DNA of 64,000 nt, taken from NCBI GenBank assembly GCA_022450045.1, contig JAKURD010000005.1, positions 1-64,000 on the forward strand, read 5' to 3'. The notes under the pieces are model-generated. The model was not told the origin of the DNA and did no database searches. It saw only the letters and a list, made by a program, of their open reading frames with translations. The stretch is from Gracilimonas sp. (GTDB lineage Bacteria; Bacteroidota; Rhodothermia; Balneolales; Balneolaceae). The translations under genes were made by a program, and so were the position numbers. Positions 1 through 8,583 of the stretch are shown piece after piece (within the stretch, counting starts at the first letter, position 1; each line of letters begins with the position of its first letter).

Positions 1-537
1 TGTAGCTATTACGCGCCGGACCCAGGTATGGGCGATTGCCATCAGCTCTGTTCCCATGAAGAACGGGTTCATGTATTTAACAGCAATCATCGATGTATAC
101 AGCCGGTATATTGTCTGCTGGGGAGTTTCCAACAGCCTGGAAAAAGAAACACAAACCGAGCTATTAGAGCAAGCGATCCGGGAACATGGAGTCCCCGGGA
201 TTATCAACTCCGACCAAGGTAGTCAGTATACCTGCGCTCACTGGGTAGATACCCTAAACCAATACACCATTCGCATCAGTATGGATGGAAAAGGACGTGC
301 TACAGATAATGCGTTTATTGAACGATGGTTCCGAACCATTAAACAAAAATATATTTACCTAAACCCTGCAGGCAATGGATTGGAGCTTTACCAGGGAATA
401 GATACCTTTGTCAAAAAATATAACCACAGAAGACACCAAGGCATTGATCGGAGAAAACCAGTAGATCTCTACCTCAATGCCGCTTAATATAAACTAACAA
501 ACCGTACTCAGTGGTCTAAACATTGGGGAGTACTTCA
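1..537 (+). mobile_element. IS3-family insertion sequence, right part only
   Basis: The window opens inside an IS3-family element. The integrase-core part of its OrfB transposase runs to 487. The sequence after it, GTGGTCTAAACATTGGGGAG (511-530) followed by TACTTCA (531-537), has the look of an IS3 right terminal repeat, so I place the end near 537. The left end, OrfA and any target duplication lie outside the window, so the border is an estimate. The transposase is probably inactive (see its own entry). Confidence 0.75.
2..487 (+). pseudogene. IS3-family transposase OrfB, 5'-truncated by the window, first catalytic Asp lost
   Basis: The frame is open from base 2 to the stop at 485-487 and encodes the C-terminal integrase core of an IS3 OrfB (DDE, rve superfamily). 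The second Asp is visible in NSDQGSQYT and the Glu in DNAFIERWFRT, both with family-typical spacing. The first Asp, normally in a WATDITY-like motif, is replaced: the sequence reads WAIAISSV, with GCC (Ala) at 38-40 where GAC/GAT is expected. A one-base change explains this and should abolish strand transfer. The first internal ATG (56) lies after this motif and is not the true start. The family call is firm; loss of activity is inferred from the missing metal ligand. Confidence 0.8.
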
Positions 538-949
538 TGGATGGGGTATTAAATGAGCTATAAACTTTGGTAAAGTATAAGACACCATAGCTTATTCCAT
601 CACCAGGCTCGGGTTGGTATCAGACTTTGTTCCAGAAATAAACTGAGCCGAATGATGGAAGTGTCAGGTAACTTCTTAATCTGTTTGCTACAAGTCAGTC
701 ATGTTCTAACCATATATTATTAAGATTAATATGACATAGTCTAAGTGTTAGTTTGAATTATGCAAAGGTAAGACAAGTCGATTCCAATGATCTGACAATT
801 TTGGTTGTATTACATCAAATTTGCAATATTCATATATATATATATATATATATATTAAAATCAGCTTCAAATTAATTGAAGCTTTAAAAATAATGCAATG
901 TGGTTACATCATTATTTTATTTGATAATAAATTAAACAGGAGATGAAAG
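538..949. other. Gene-free stretch between the IS3 remnant and the small-peptide gene
   Basis: No open frame with convincing coding character. It is strongly AT-rich. It contains an alternating AT run (832-855) and an 8-bp inverted repeat AGCTTCAA/TTGAAGCT (863-870 and 876-883, 5-nt loop) about 65 bp before the peptide start. That hairpin could be a terminator for transcripts from the IS or part of the peptide leader. No promoter could be assigned with confidence. Confidence 0.5.
832..855. repeat. (AT)12 dinucleotide tract
   Basis: Twenty-four bases of uninterrupted alternating A and T upstream of the peptide gene at 950. Such tracts can melt or cruciform easily and can vary in length by slippage. 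A role in expression of the downstream cluster is possible but not shown. Confidence 0.85.
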
Positions 950-1141
950 ATGAAAATGTTAAAATTTATAATTCCGATGTTCATTGGGGTATTAATGTTA
1001 ATAGCTGGACTTACTTTGTTCAATTCAAATAAGGTTGAAGCTCAATCTGAAGGCCCAAATTGTTACATAAATAATGTCGACTACATTTGTAGAACAACAG
1101 CAAGTGTAGATTGTATATGCGGTGAAAAAGTTAGCAAGTGA
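950..1141 (+). CDS. Small secreted four-cysteine peptide (NVEALA-like precursor)
   Basis: A 63-residue protein with an AGGAG Shine-Dalgarno at 938-942 placed 7 nt before the ATG, which supports this start. Residues 1-31 form a signal or leader peptide with one long hydrophobic stretch, followed by NKVEAQSEG, then a short polar tail with four Cys (NCY, ICR, DCIC). The NxVEA junction recalls the NVEALA family of putative secreted peptide precursors of Bacteroidota, whose genes often sit beside six-bladed propeller lipoproteins, as here. Cleavage after EA would leave a roughly 31-residue peptide able to form two disulfides. The NVEALA assignment is by eye, and the function is unknown even for the family. 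Confidence 0.7.
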   Translation: MKMLKFIIPMFIGVLMLIAGLTLFNSNKVEAQSEGPNCYINNVDYICRTTASVDCICGEKVSK

Positions 1142-1165
1142 TTTAGAAAACGAATGATAATTGTA

Positions 1166-1200
1166 ATACAAGAAGCAAACGCGTTGTTTGCTTCTTGTAT
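1166..1200 (+). terminator. Strong hairpin between peptide gene and propeller gene
   Basis: Perfect 15-bp stem (ATACAAGAAGCAAAC, 1166-1180, with its complement at 1186-1200) and a 5-nt loop, followed by TTATAAAATT. It begins 25 nt after the peptide stop and ends 17 nt before the propeller ATG (1218). It could be a rho-independent terminator or attenuator that makes the peptide transcript far more abundant than the distal genes, or a 3'-end stabilising hairpin. The T tract is short, so partial read-through is plausible. Confidence 0.75.
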
Positions 1201-1217
1201 TTATAAAATTGTGTAGT

Positions 1218-2288
1218 ATGATATATCAGTGGACTTTACTTCTTCTCTTTTGCTTGCTGGTTAGCTGTGCAAATGACAAGCCTGATAAATCGCCAATTTT
1301 AGATTTAAATAAACTTGATTCCATTACACTTGAACAAAAAGAGCCACTATTCGGGAAGTTTTTTGAACAACTTGTGATCTCTGATGACGGTAATTTTCTA
1401 CTGCTAAGTGAGCGAATAAAAAAACAGATATTTGTTTATAAATCTGATGGTAAACTGTTTTCAATAATTGGGGAAAGTGGAAGAGGGCCATCCGGTCTTT
1501 TGGAGATTACAGGATATGATATCAATGATAGAGATGAAGTGTTGATCTACGATGCTCTCCAAAGAATGTTGAAAATATTTGATATTGAAGGAAATTTGCT
1601 TCGGAGTGTTAGTTTTTTAGAGAACGAAACAATTAATCCCACGGCCAATAATATTAAATGGTATAACAATCAGGTAGTATCTACCATTTATGATACGAAA
1701 GTTCCATTTGATGAAACACATAAATCCAGTTTAGTTGCTTTAGCAGATACAAATGGAAACGTTGATAAAGTTTTTGGACAGTTTGATCCATTTTCAGAAA
1801 AAGACAAAAAATTAACGTTTAATACGGTAAGCACTCTGGATAAGGAATCAGATTTATTCTATACCAACCTTCAGACCTCACCCTATATTTATGTTTATGA
1901 TTTAGTAAAGCAGAAATTAGTTGATAAGGGTGGAATACAAACTGAAAATTTCAAATTACCTGAAAAAGAAATTACGGCCTATCTGCCCATTTCACAAAAG
2001 TTTGAACTTGCTACAAATACCAGTGCAATAGCTCATATTTTCAACACGGATCAATATGTTATTCAACACATGCAGGTTTTAACGAATGAGTGGTTCAAAA
2101 GCATGGATTATGCAGCTAAAAAGAATTTTCTGAATATTTACAATAAAGAGACTTTAGATTTCATACAGGAAATTCCAGTGTCGTTTACACCGATTGGAGA
2201 ACAGAACAATAAACTATATGTGATTAAAGATTTTAACCCTGACAATTATATCATTGGCGTATATGAAATCGTGGCAAAGCAAAATTAA
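1218..2288 (+). CDS. Six-bladed beta-propeller lipoprotein (DUF5128-like)
   Basis: A 356-residue protein. The frame is open upstream to 1188, but that part lies in the hairpin; the ATG at 1218 gives a clean lipoprotein signal (hydrophobic run ending LLVSC, Cys17). The body has repeated propeller-like strands such as FVYKSDGKLFSIIGESG and LKIFDIEGNLLRS, matching the six-bladed propeller lipoproteins (BF2992-like/DUF5128) of Bacteroidota. It is probably tethered to the outer membrane or its periplasmic face. Its last 26 nt overlap the next gene, indicating translational coupling. The fold call is good; ligand and function are unknown. Confidence 0.75.
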   Translation: MIYQWTLLLLFCLLVSCANDKPDKSPILDLNKLDSITLEQKEPLFGKFFEQLVISDDGNFLLLSERIKKQIFVYKSDGKLFSIIGESGRGPSGLLEITGYDINDRDEVLIYDALQRMLKIFDIEGNLLRSVSFLENETINPTANNIKWYNNQVVSTIYDTKVPFDETHKSSLVALADTNGNVDKVFGQFDPFSEKDKKLTFNTVSTLDKESDLFYTNLQTSPYIYVYDLVKQKLVDKGGIQTENFKLPEKEITAYLPISQKFELATNTSAIAHIFNTDQYVIQHMQVLTNEWFKSMDYAAKKNFLNIYNKETLDFIQEIPVSFTPIGEQNNKLYVIKDFNPDNYIIGVYEIVAKQN

Positions 2289-2742
2289 TAGACTAATTTT
2301 TCTTCTGTTAGTAGTAGCGGCTGGATGCAATGAGAGATCCTATTCTGACTACTATGACAAACCTCTAAGCGAATGGGAATCCTATCTTTCAGCAATCTCC
2401 GATCACCAGCAAATAGAGCTTAAAAATACCGTATTGTTGGTGCTTAAAAGCAGTGAATGTTCGCCCGCACTGGCAGAATTGTCTTGGTGGAATTCTTTTA
2501 CCAAAGATCAGAAAAGAATCGAGGTGAAGTTAATTATCATTGAAAAGTATGCAACCACAGCTAAAGTACTTTTGGAACAAGAGAATATTTTTATTCCATC
2601 CTACAGAGATTTTGCCGCTGTTATATTGGATAAAGACCTGCTGCCATCGACGCCGATGAAGGTTTATTTTGATCAACAAGGAGAGATTGAAAATATTAAA
2701 CCTATAGGAGCTCATTCAAATGAAATGGAGTTCATTAATTAG
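2263..2742 (+). CDS. Single-cysteine thioredoxin-like lipoprotein
   Basis: A 159-residue protein starting at ATG 2263; a TTG three codons upstream is less likely. The signal peptide ends VVAAGC with lipid Cys at 22. The mature part resembles a thioredoxin fold: a strand VLLVLKSSEC followed by a helix (SPALAELSWWNSF), then later PSTPMKVYFDQQGEI, which looks like the cis-Pro strand. There is only one Cys (66) after the lipobox, where thioredoxins have CxxC, so it may form a mixed disulfide or only bind. Its overlap with the propeller gene and closeness to a Cys-rich peptide suggest they act together. The fold is inferred by eye. Confidence 0.6.
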   Translation: MKSWQSKINRLIFLLLVVAAGCNERSYSDYYDKPLSEWESYLSAISDHQQIELKNTVLLVLKSSECSPALAELSWWNSFTKDQKRIEVKLIIIEKYATTAKVLLEQENIFIPSYRDFAAVILDKDLLPSTPMKVYFDQQGEIENIKPIGAHSNEMEFIN

Positions 2743-2831
2743 TCAAGCGTACATTGTTAAACCCACTTCTACACAAATTCATTTAGAATTGTAATTAACC
2801 GATAGACCGAATTGTGATTTTTTGTTAAAGC

Positions 2832-4058
2832 TTAACGCCCAAACGAAATCACCTTAACCGGATCAGTATTAGCAGCAACGCGGGCCGGGAACCAGGAGGC
2901 AAGTGCCGAAAGCACAATGGTTACCAAGATAACTATAAGGAAATCGATTACGTGGGGTTCAACCGGGGCATAGCTCATATAGTAATTCTCCTGAGAAAGA
3001 GGAATAATCTGATAGTTGACCTGGAGGAAGTAGAAAAGTAAAGATATAGCAATACCTATGATCAGCCCGACACCCGCGACCATAAGCCCTTCCATAAGAA
3101 AGATACGCCGGATCGTTTTTGATTTACTGCCGATGGTCTTTAGAATTCCGATATCTCTTGTGCGCTCCAATACCATCATCAAAATGGCACCGATCAGGTT
3201 AAAGGCAGCCACAATGATCATGCCGCTGATAACCAGGGGGATCATGTTTTCCTGCAATTCAACCCATGCAAAGATATTACCAAATACGGTGTAAATGGTT
3301 TGATTGTAATAAGGGAAAACGATAGTCTCATCGAGTTTATCCCGGAAGGCAAGTATTTCAGAATTATCTTTGAGCCGGATCTCGATGGCATCAGCCTGAT
3401 TGTCCCGGTATTTAAAAAGCTGTCGTGCATAATTTCGGTCCACCATGGCAAACACATCATCAAACAGATCGATTCCGGTCTCATAAATTCCGGCAAGCCG
3501 AAATTGTTTGATCTCGGGCGAATTCACCAGGGAAGGGATGCCTTCAATCGTGTAAACAGTGATAACGGAGCCGATCTCAGCTTCGAGCTGCTGTGCCAAT
3601 TGCCTGCCAAGAACAATGCCTGGCATTCCGGTTGAATCTTGTTTTAGATTATATTCACCTTCTGTAATATAATTCCCCACACCAAACTCAGGTTTTTCGA
3701 TATCCACACCTTTGAGGGATGTTCCGGTTACCTGATCTTTGGTTTGTATCATCACTTGTCCCTGTATCACGATCTGTTTGCTTTCAATCTCAGGATAGCG
3801 ATCCAAATAAGTGAAAAGCGTATCGGCCCGTGCTATGGGTCGTTGGGTATAGGTGTTGATGGCGATGTGAGGGGCAAAATCCATGATCTTGCCATTAATT
3901 GTTGATTTAAACCCATGAACAATGGAAAGGGCGATGAGCAATCCTGCAGAGCCAACGGCAATTCCGGCTATAGACATATATTTTATGAACGAAAGAAACC
4001 CGGAGCTTTTTCGGGAGCCTTTGAAATACCGAAGGGCAAGATACCATTCAAACTTCAT
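2832..4058 (-). CDS. LolC/LolE-type lipoprotein-releasing ABC permease
   Basis: A 408-residue FtsX/MacB-type permease of normal Lol length. One transmembrane helix lies near residues 27-49 (SIAGIAVGSAGLLIALSIV), then a periplasmic domain to about residue 270, then three C-terminal helices with the family motif LERTRDIGILKTIGS. With an LolD-type ATPase it would extract lipoproteins from the inner membrane for delivery to the outer membrane. The only candidate ATPase here (22736-23428) lies 18 kb away, so the system is split. A single LolC/E-like permease forming a homodimer is common in this group, so I do not choose between the C and E symbols. The gene follows lysS in the same direction. Confidence 0.85.
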   Translation of the reverse strand: MKFEWYLALRYFKGSRKSSGFLSFIKYMSIAGIAVGSAGLLIALSIVHGFKSTINGKIMDFAPHIAINTYTQRPIARADTLFTYLDRYPEIESKQIVIQGQVMIQTKDQVTGTSLKGVDIEKPEFGVGNYITEGEYNLKQDSTGMPGIVLGRQLAQQLEAEIGSVITVYTIEGIPSLVNSPEIKQFRLAGIYETGIDLFDDVFAMVDRNYARQLFKYRDNQADAIEIRLKDNSEILAFRDKLDETIVFPYYNQTIYTVFGNIFAWVELQENMIPLVISGMIIVAAFNLIGAILMMVLERTRDIGILKTIGSKSKTIRRIFLMEGLMVAGVGLIIGIAISLLFYFLQVNYQIIPLSQENYYMSYAPVEPHVIDFLIVILVTIVLSALASWFPARVAANTDPVKVISFGR

Positions 4059-4181
4059 GGATTCGTTATTAGTTGGCCGTTAATGGTTTTTGAGACATCA
4101 GTCATTATTATTTACCCGAAGCATGGGCTTGGATAAAGTCCATTGGTTTTCGAATAACGAATATACCATTAACGAACATCG

Positions 4182-5726
4182 TTATTCCGATTTCATTTGT
4201 GGGAAGAAAAGTACATCCCGGATAGAATCGGAGTTGGTCATGATCATAGCCAGGCGATCGATCCCGATCCCGATTCCAGCAGTAGGGGGCATACCGTATT
4301 CAAGGGCGCGGATGAAGTCTTCGTCTATGGCCATAGCTTCATCATCGCCGTCAGCACGGAGTTTGGCCTGCATTTCAAGTCGCTCCCGCTGATCGATAGG
4401 GTCGTTCAGCTCAGTATATGCATTGGCTATTTCTTTTCCATTGCAAATGGCCTCAAAACGTTCAACCAGCCCCTCTTTGGATCGGTGTTTTTTGGTAAGC
4501 GGACTCATTTCTATAGGATAATCTATGATAAAGGTAGGTTGTACCAGTTTTCCCTCCACAAATTCTCCGAAGATCTCGTCAATGATCTTGCCGGCACCAA
4601 ACGACTCATCAATTTCCACATGCAGTTCTTTGGCAATGGCGCGAAGTTCATCCAGGTCTTTGCCATACAGGTCTTTCCCGGTTTCCTGCTCGATGGCTTC
4701 AAACAATGGGATACGCGGCCATGGAGTTTTAAAATCGATCTCATTTTCTCCAACCTGTACTTTTGTGGATCCGTGGAGTTCAAGAGCAACTTGCTCAAGC
4801 ATGTTTTCGGTGAACTCCATCATCCAGTTATAATCCTTATAAGCCACATATAACTCAACCTGTGTGAATTCCGGATTATGAAATCGGGAAAGTCCCTCAT
4901 TGCGGAAATCTTTGGAGAATTCATACACCCCATCATACCCACCAACAATCAATCTTTTCAGGTACAGCTCATTTGCTATACGAAGATAAAGATCCATATC
5001 GAGGGCATTGTGGTGCGTTACAAAAGGCTTGGCTGCCGCTCCACCGTATATCGGCTGAAGGATGGGAGTCTCGACTTCCAGATATCCCTTTTCATTCATG
5101 ATATTGCGCATCATCTGTACCATTTTGGTACGCTGTTGGAAGGTTTTGCGCACTTCAGGATTTACGATCAAATCCACATAGCGCATCCGGTATCGTTGCT
5201 CCTTATCGGTGAAGGCATCATGGATGATGGTTTCTCCATCTTTCGTTTTCTCTTCTTTAGGAGTTGGAATAGGCCGGATGGTTTTGGAAAGGAAGTGAAA
5301 TTCTTCGGCATGCACGGTCGTCTCTTCGGTTCTTGTCTTGAATACAAAACCTTTGATACCAACAAAATCACCAATATCAACCAGCTTCTTAAAGACCTTA
5401 TTGTAATTGTCATTACCAAGCTCTTCGGTAGCCACATCGTCACGTCTGATGTACACCTGAATGGTTCCTTCAGAATCCTGCAAATTGAAGAAAGCCGCTT
5501 TTCCCATAACTCGCTTTGTCATAACCCGACCTGCAATCACAACGGTATCGGTATTGGGATTGTCTTCATCTCGGATCAGTTTGTCTTCATGCTCTAAAAT
5601 TTGTTTCGAAGTGTGAGTTGCTTCAAAAGAATAAGGATAGGGGTTAACTCCGAGTTCGCGAAGCTGTTGGAGTTTTTCCCGGCGAATTTCTTCCTGTTCC
5701 GAGAGGGATAATTCCTGTTCAGACAT
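4182..5726 (-). CDS. lysS: Lysyl-tRNA synthetase, class II
   Basis: Charges tRNA-Lys with lysine in the cytoplasm. The 514 residues match the usual length. An OB-fold anticodon-binding domain covers about residues 60-150 ([19 protein letters not shown]), followed by the class II catalytic core with motif 2 FRNEG at 274-278 and motif 3 [10 protein letters not shown] near 485-495. The N terminus ([19 protein letters not shown]) is a typical LysS helix. It stands 123 nt upstream of the Lol permease gene. The large antisense open frames inside it are shadows. Confidence 0.97.
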   Translation of the reverse strand: MSEQELSLSEQEEIRREKLQQLRELGVNPYPYSFEATHTSKQILEHEDKLIRDEDNPNTDTVVIAGRVMTKRVMGKAAFFNLQDSEGTIQVYIRRDDVATEELGNDNYNKVFKKLVDIGDFVGIKGFVFKTRTEETTVHAEEFHFLSKTIRPIPTPKEEKTKDGETIIHDAFTDKEQRYRMRYVDLIVNPEVRKTFQQRTKMVQMMRNIMNEKGYLEVETPILQPIYGGAAAKPFVTHHNALDMDLYLRIANELYLKRLIVGGYDGVYEFSKDFRNEGLSRFHNPEFTQVELYVAYKDYNWMMEFTENMLEQVALELHGSTKVQVGENEIDFKTPWPRIPLFEAIEQETGKDLYGKDLDELRAIAKELHVEIDESFGAGKIIDEIFGEFVEGKLVQPTFIIDYPIEMSPLTKKHRSKEGLVERFEAICNGKEIANAYTELNDPIDQRERLEMQAKLRADGDDEAMAIDEDFIRALEYGMPPTAGIGIGIDRLAMIMTNSDSIRDVLFFPQMKSE

Positions 5727-6344
5727 GTATATAATTAAATTTAATTTTGGTGTTCAAATAGAAGCCCTAAAAATACCGAATTATGCAGAGAATTGTGAGC
5801 CTAAGACAAGATTACTTTTATTTTAGAAAAGTGAGTTTTTGCTGAAAATGGACTAGTGTTGAGTCATGTATGAAATGTCGTCAAGGGGTTGCAACCCCTT
5901 GTCGCAGATTATACTTCGATTCCAATAGCCAAATCACAATATTTCCCTATTCGGATTGGCAAAAGTTGACCACCAACTGCTATTCTACCCGACAACTGAA
6001 CATGAACATGACACTAGTATTAACTTGTTTACCAGTTAAAAATACGTCTGTGAATCTGTATTTGACCACTGACCGGGGACAGAGAACCGTTGTTTATCTC
6101 TTCTCAGTTAAAATAGCGGTCTGCCGTCTTCGGTCGTTAAATGTTTTCAGTTTATATTTCAACCGGTAAACGCGTTAGTATTAATTAATCATGAATCGAA
6201 ACACTATATATTAAAGCGTTTTTTATTAGGATGTAACATTCTTAATTTAAATTTAGGATTCAGTTTCATAGCTTGTTTAAAATAATGGGGAGTGTTCCTT
6301 CGGGCATATTCTTATAAACTTTCATAAACAACACTCATTAGGTA
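5727..6344. other. Intergenic region between divergent lysS and the lipoprotein gene, holding a dispersed repeat
   Basis: The stretch has no credible gene. An ATG-started frame at 5870-6169 lies mostly inside a dispersed repeat (5852-6018) and is rejected. From 6060 to 6140 it contains runs such as GACCACTGACCGGGGACAG and GTCTGCCGTCTTCGGTCG, which resemble further degenerate repeat units. Promoters for both flanking genes should lie here, but none was identified. Confidence 0.6.
5852..6018. repeat. Dispersed palindromic element, copy A
   Basis: About 167 bp bounded by an 8-bp inverted repeat (ACTAGTGT at 5852-5859, ACACTAGT at 6011-6018). It contains a perfect 20-bp palindrome CAAGGGGTTGCAACCCCTTG at 5882-5901. 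A second diverged copy is at 46807-46975. Shared blocks include TGTTGAGTCATGTATGAAAT, CTATTCGGATTGG and CCAACTGCTATTCTA. It resembles a MITE- or REP-type non-autonomous element; no matching transposase lies in the window. Confidence 0.85.
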
Positions 6345-8582
6345 ATGAAAAACTATAAAAACTTTTTTACGTGGCTGATAATAGGAGTCATGTTCACGGC
6401 ATGTGAAATTCCTGGCAAACCTGATTTCAAGACTTCCCACAGAGTAGAAGCTCCTATACTTTACGATAAAACATTTCAATTCATGGGAGAGGGAGATAAT
6501 GTACTGATCGACACCACCAGTGCAGATTTTGATTCTTTATTTTCTGTGGATGGTGAAAATTTCATCTCCCTTGTGAACGAACAGGATTTTGATCTTGGAG
6601 ATCTGAACGATGCTATTCCTGAAGTGAACGTTGATCCATCTTCATTTAACTCGAAGGTGGGAGAGATCGAACTGGGAAGTTTTTCATCTGGTGGTAATTT
6701 GGGTTCTGCTACCTTTAATCAATTAACCGGGTATAATCCGGCTGCTTATCCTAAAAGTGCTCCTTTACCTGCTTCTATTGGAAAAACCACTCCCCACAAT
6801 ATAGATATCGGGAGTAATGCTGATTATTTTGTAAGTGCAACAATAAAGAGCGGATCTCTTCAGATGACGGTTACCAATAACCTTGGATTTGATATTGATA
6901 AAATTTACTTAGACCTGAAGTCGGGTAATACTAAGGTTCGATCGATCACGATAAATACCGTAGGTCATGGAAAAACGGTATCCGGCTTATTCAATTTCTC
7001 TGAGGGAGATGTACTTGAGAATATAAATTTGGATGTGTCTTTAGAATGGAAGGCTCAGTCCATGAAAGCAGATCCAAATAATTTTATTGTCGAAAGTGCT
7101 GAAGGGGTAAACCTTTTTGCCTCCCAAGTTAAAGCCGTTGTGGAGTCACAAGATTTTAATTCCAATAGTGTTACCAATTTTGATGATTCTGAATTCATTT
7201 TTTCCGATCCGGGCCATTATGTACTGCTTGAATCCGGAGATCTTGAAATCGCTGAGATCATCAACAGCATTGATATTACCGTAGAGCAAATGGTAATCTC
7301 ATTTCCCGGCATACGAAAAGCACCTTTTGGAGCAGCAGATTCTTTGATTATTGAATATGACGGATCTACTGCTATTCCCAGAAACGGAAGTGTTTCGGCT
7401 CGTCAGTTTGACCTTTCAGGAAACCGCATATATGCCAATAACAATCAGATTGAGTATAACATTGTAGCACAAACTGAGAATACACAAACGGGCTCCGGAG
7501 CAGAAGCACGGGTTATCACCGAGAACAATGGGATATCCTCATCAGTTGCTATCAACAATCTTGTAATTGAAGAGGCTTTTGGGTTCATCGTTCCAGAGAC
7601 GGTATTACTTAGTGATGATGACCCAAATAACGGGGTTGATCAGTTAGATGTATTCAATGAGAGTGAAGTAGAGCTTACTGAAATTGACGGACTCAACGAC
7701 CTTTCAAAAAAACTGGAGGGGCTCGAATTCACCGAACCCACGTTAAGTATCAATTACACTACAACCCTTGGGGTTCCCACAACCATCTATGGTGCTTTTT
7801 TGGGAGTGAATGGCAAAGGCGAACAAATATATCTTAATGGAGATCAGGGGAGTCAGTATGAAGTCACTTCAGCTGTTTCAGGTTTGCAGGAAAATGGAAC
7901 GGATATCCCAATGGAGAACCTCATTAAATTTGAGATCGATCCTTCATCAAACTCCGGTTCCGTTACTTTTGATGAGACTAATACGAATGTAAATGTATTC
8001 CTTAATAACCTGCCAAGTGAGATCCGGTTCATAGGTAAAGCCGCTGTAAATGAAAGAAATGTAGAAGGTTCAGTAACTACGCCGGTAGAATTCAATCCTG
8101 TGATCAGCGTAAATCTGCCGCTCGCTTTCAGAACCACGGAAACAGCCACCTTTAGGGATACCACAGATCAGGATCTCGGCTACTTACCATCACCTGATAA
8201 CGGAGATAGAACTACGATAACGGATGGAAAGCTGATGGTTAACTATGATAATGGATTGCCTATGAATGTAGATATAGAGATCACTTTCCTTGATTCCTTG
8301 TACAATGCCTTTGAGACCCTTTCCATTGATCGCCTTGAAGCAGCAGGAGTTGATGCCAATGGATTCGTGAACAGTCCTGCAAATGACCGCACGATGATGA
8401 TCTCATTAAACCAAGGTCAGCTGAGGCAGTTGTATAAAACAAGGTACCTTGAGATATCCGCCGGTTTAATCAGTACCGACACCAGCGGTGATGGAAGTGG
8501 CAATGAAGTGAAAATTCGCACAACTGATTTTTTAACTATCTCAGTTAATGCTGATTTCACCATCGAATCGGAGGTAAACTAA
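6345..8582 (+). CDS. Large hypothetical lipoprotein
   Basis: A 745-residue protein with a lipoprotein signal (MFTACEIPG, Cys20). I recognise no enzymatic family. The mature part is acidic and predicted to be rich in beta strands, with Asn/Ser/Thr/Asp-rich loops typical of cell-surface beta-sandwich proteins, for example ADYFVSATIKSGSLQMTVTN. No transmembrane segment follows the signal. The next gene begins 1 nt after its stop and encodes a beta-barrel-like protein, so they are probably co-translated and may form a surface complex. Expression and envelope location are inferred; the function is unknown. Confidence 0.75.
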   Translation: MKNYKNFFTWLIIGVMFTACEIPGKPDFKTSHRVEAPILYDKTFQFMGEGDNVLIDTTSADFDSLFSVDGENFISLVNEQDFDLGDLNDAIPEVNVDPSSFNSKVGEIELGSFSSGGNLGSATFNQLTGYNPAAYPKSAPLPASIGKTTPHNIDIGSNADYFVSATIKSGSLQMTVTNNLGFDIDKIYLDLKSGNTKVRSITINTVGHGKTVSGLFNFSEGDVLENINLDVSLEWKAQSMKADPNNFIVESAEGVNLFASQVKAVVESQDFNSNSVTNFDDSEFIFSDPGHYVLLESGDLEIAEIINSIDITVEQMVISFPGIRKAPFGAADSLIIEYDGSTAIPRNGSVSARQFDLSGNRIYANNNQIEYNIVAQTENTQTGSGAEARVITENNGISSSVAINNLVIEEAFGFIVPETVLLSDDDPNNGVDQLDVFNESEVELTEIDGLNDLSKKLEGLEFTEPTLSINYTTTLGVPTTIYGAFLGVNGKGEQIYLNGDQGSQYEVTSAVSGLQENGTDIPMENLIKFEIDPSSNSGSVTFDETNTNVNVFLNNLPSEIRFIGKAAVNERNVEGSVTTPVEFNPVISVNLPLAFRTTETATFRDTTDQDLGYLPSPDNGDRTTITDGKLMVNYDNGLPMNVDIEITFLDSLYNAFETLSIDRLEAAGVDANGFVNSPANDRTMMISLNQGQLRQLYKTRYLEISAGLISTDTSGDGSGNEVKIRTTDFLTISVNADFTIESEVN

Positions 8583-8583
8583 A

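Noticed and set aside
832..855. AT tract as a promoter
   Set aside because: Simple alternation carries no recognisable -35/-10 or Bacteroidota -33/-7 pattern, so it is listed only as a repeat.
1188..1217. TTG start for the propeller protein
   Set aside because: It would fall inside the hairpin stem; ATG 1218 gives a proper lipoprotein signal.
4878..5597. 239-codon plus-strand ORF
   Set aside because: Antisense shadow of lysS; the lysS motifs account for the sequence.
5870..6169. 99-codon ORF after lysS
   Set aside because: It lies largely in the dispersed palindromic element, with low-complexity frame content and no homologous look.
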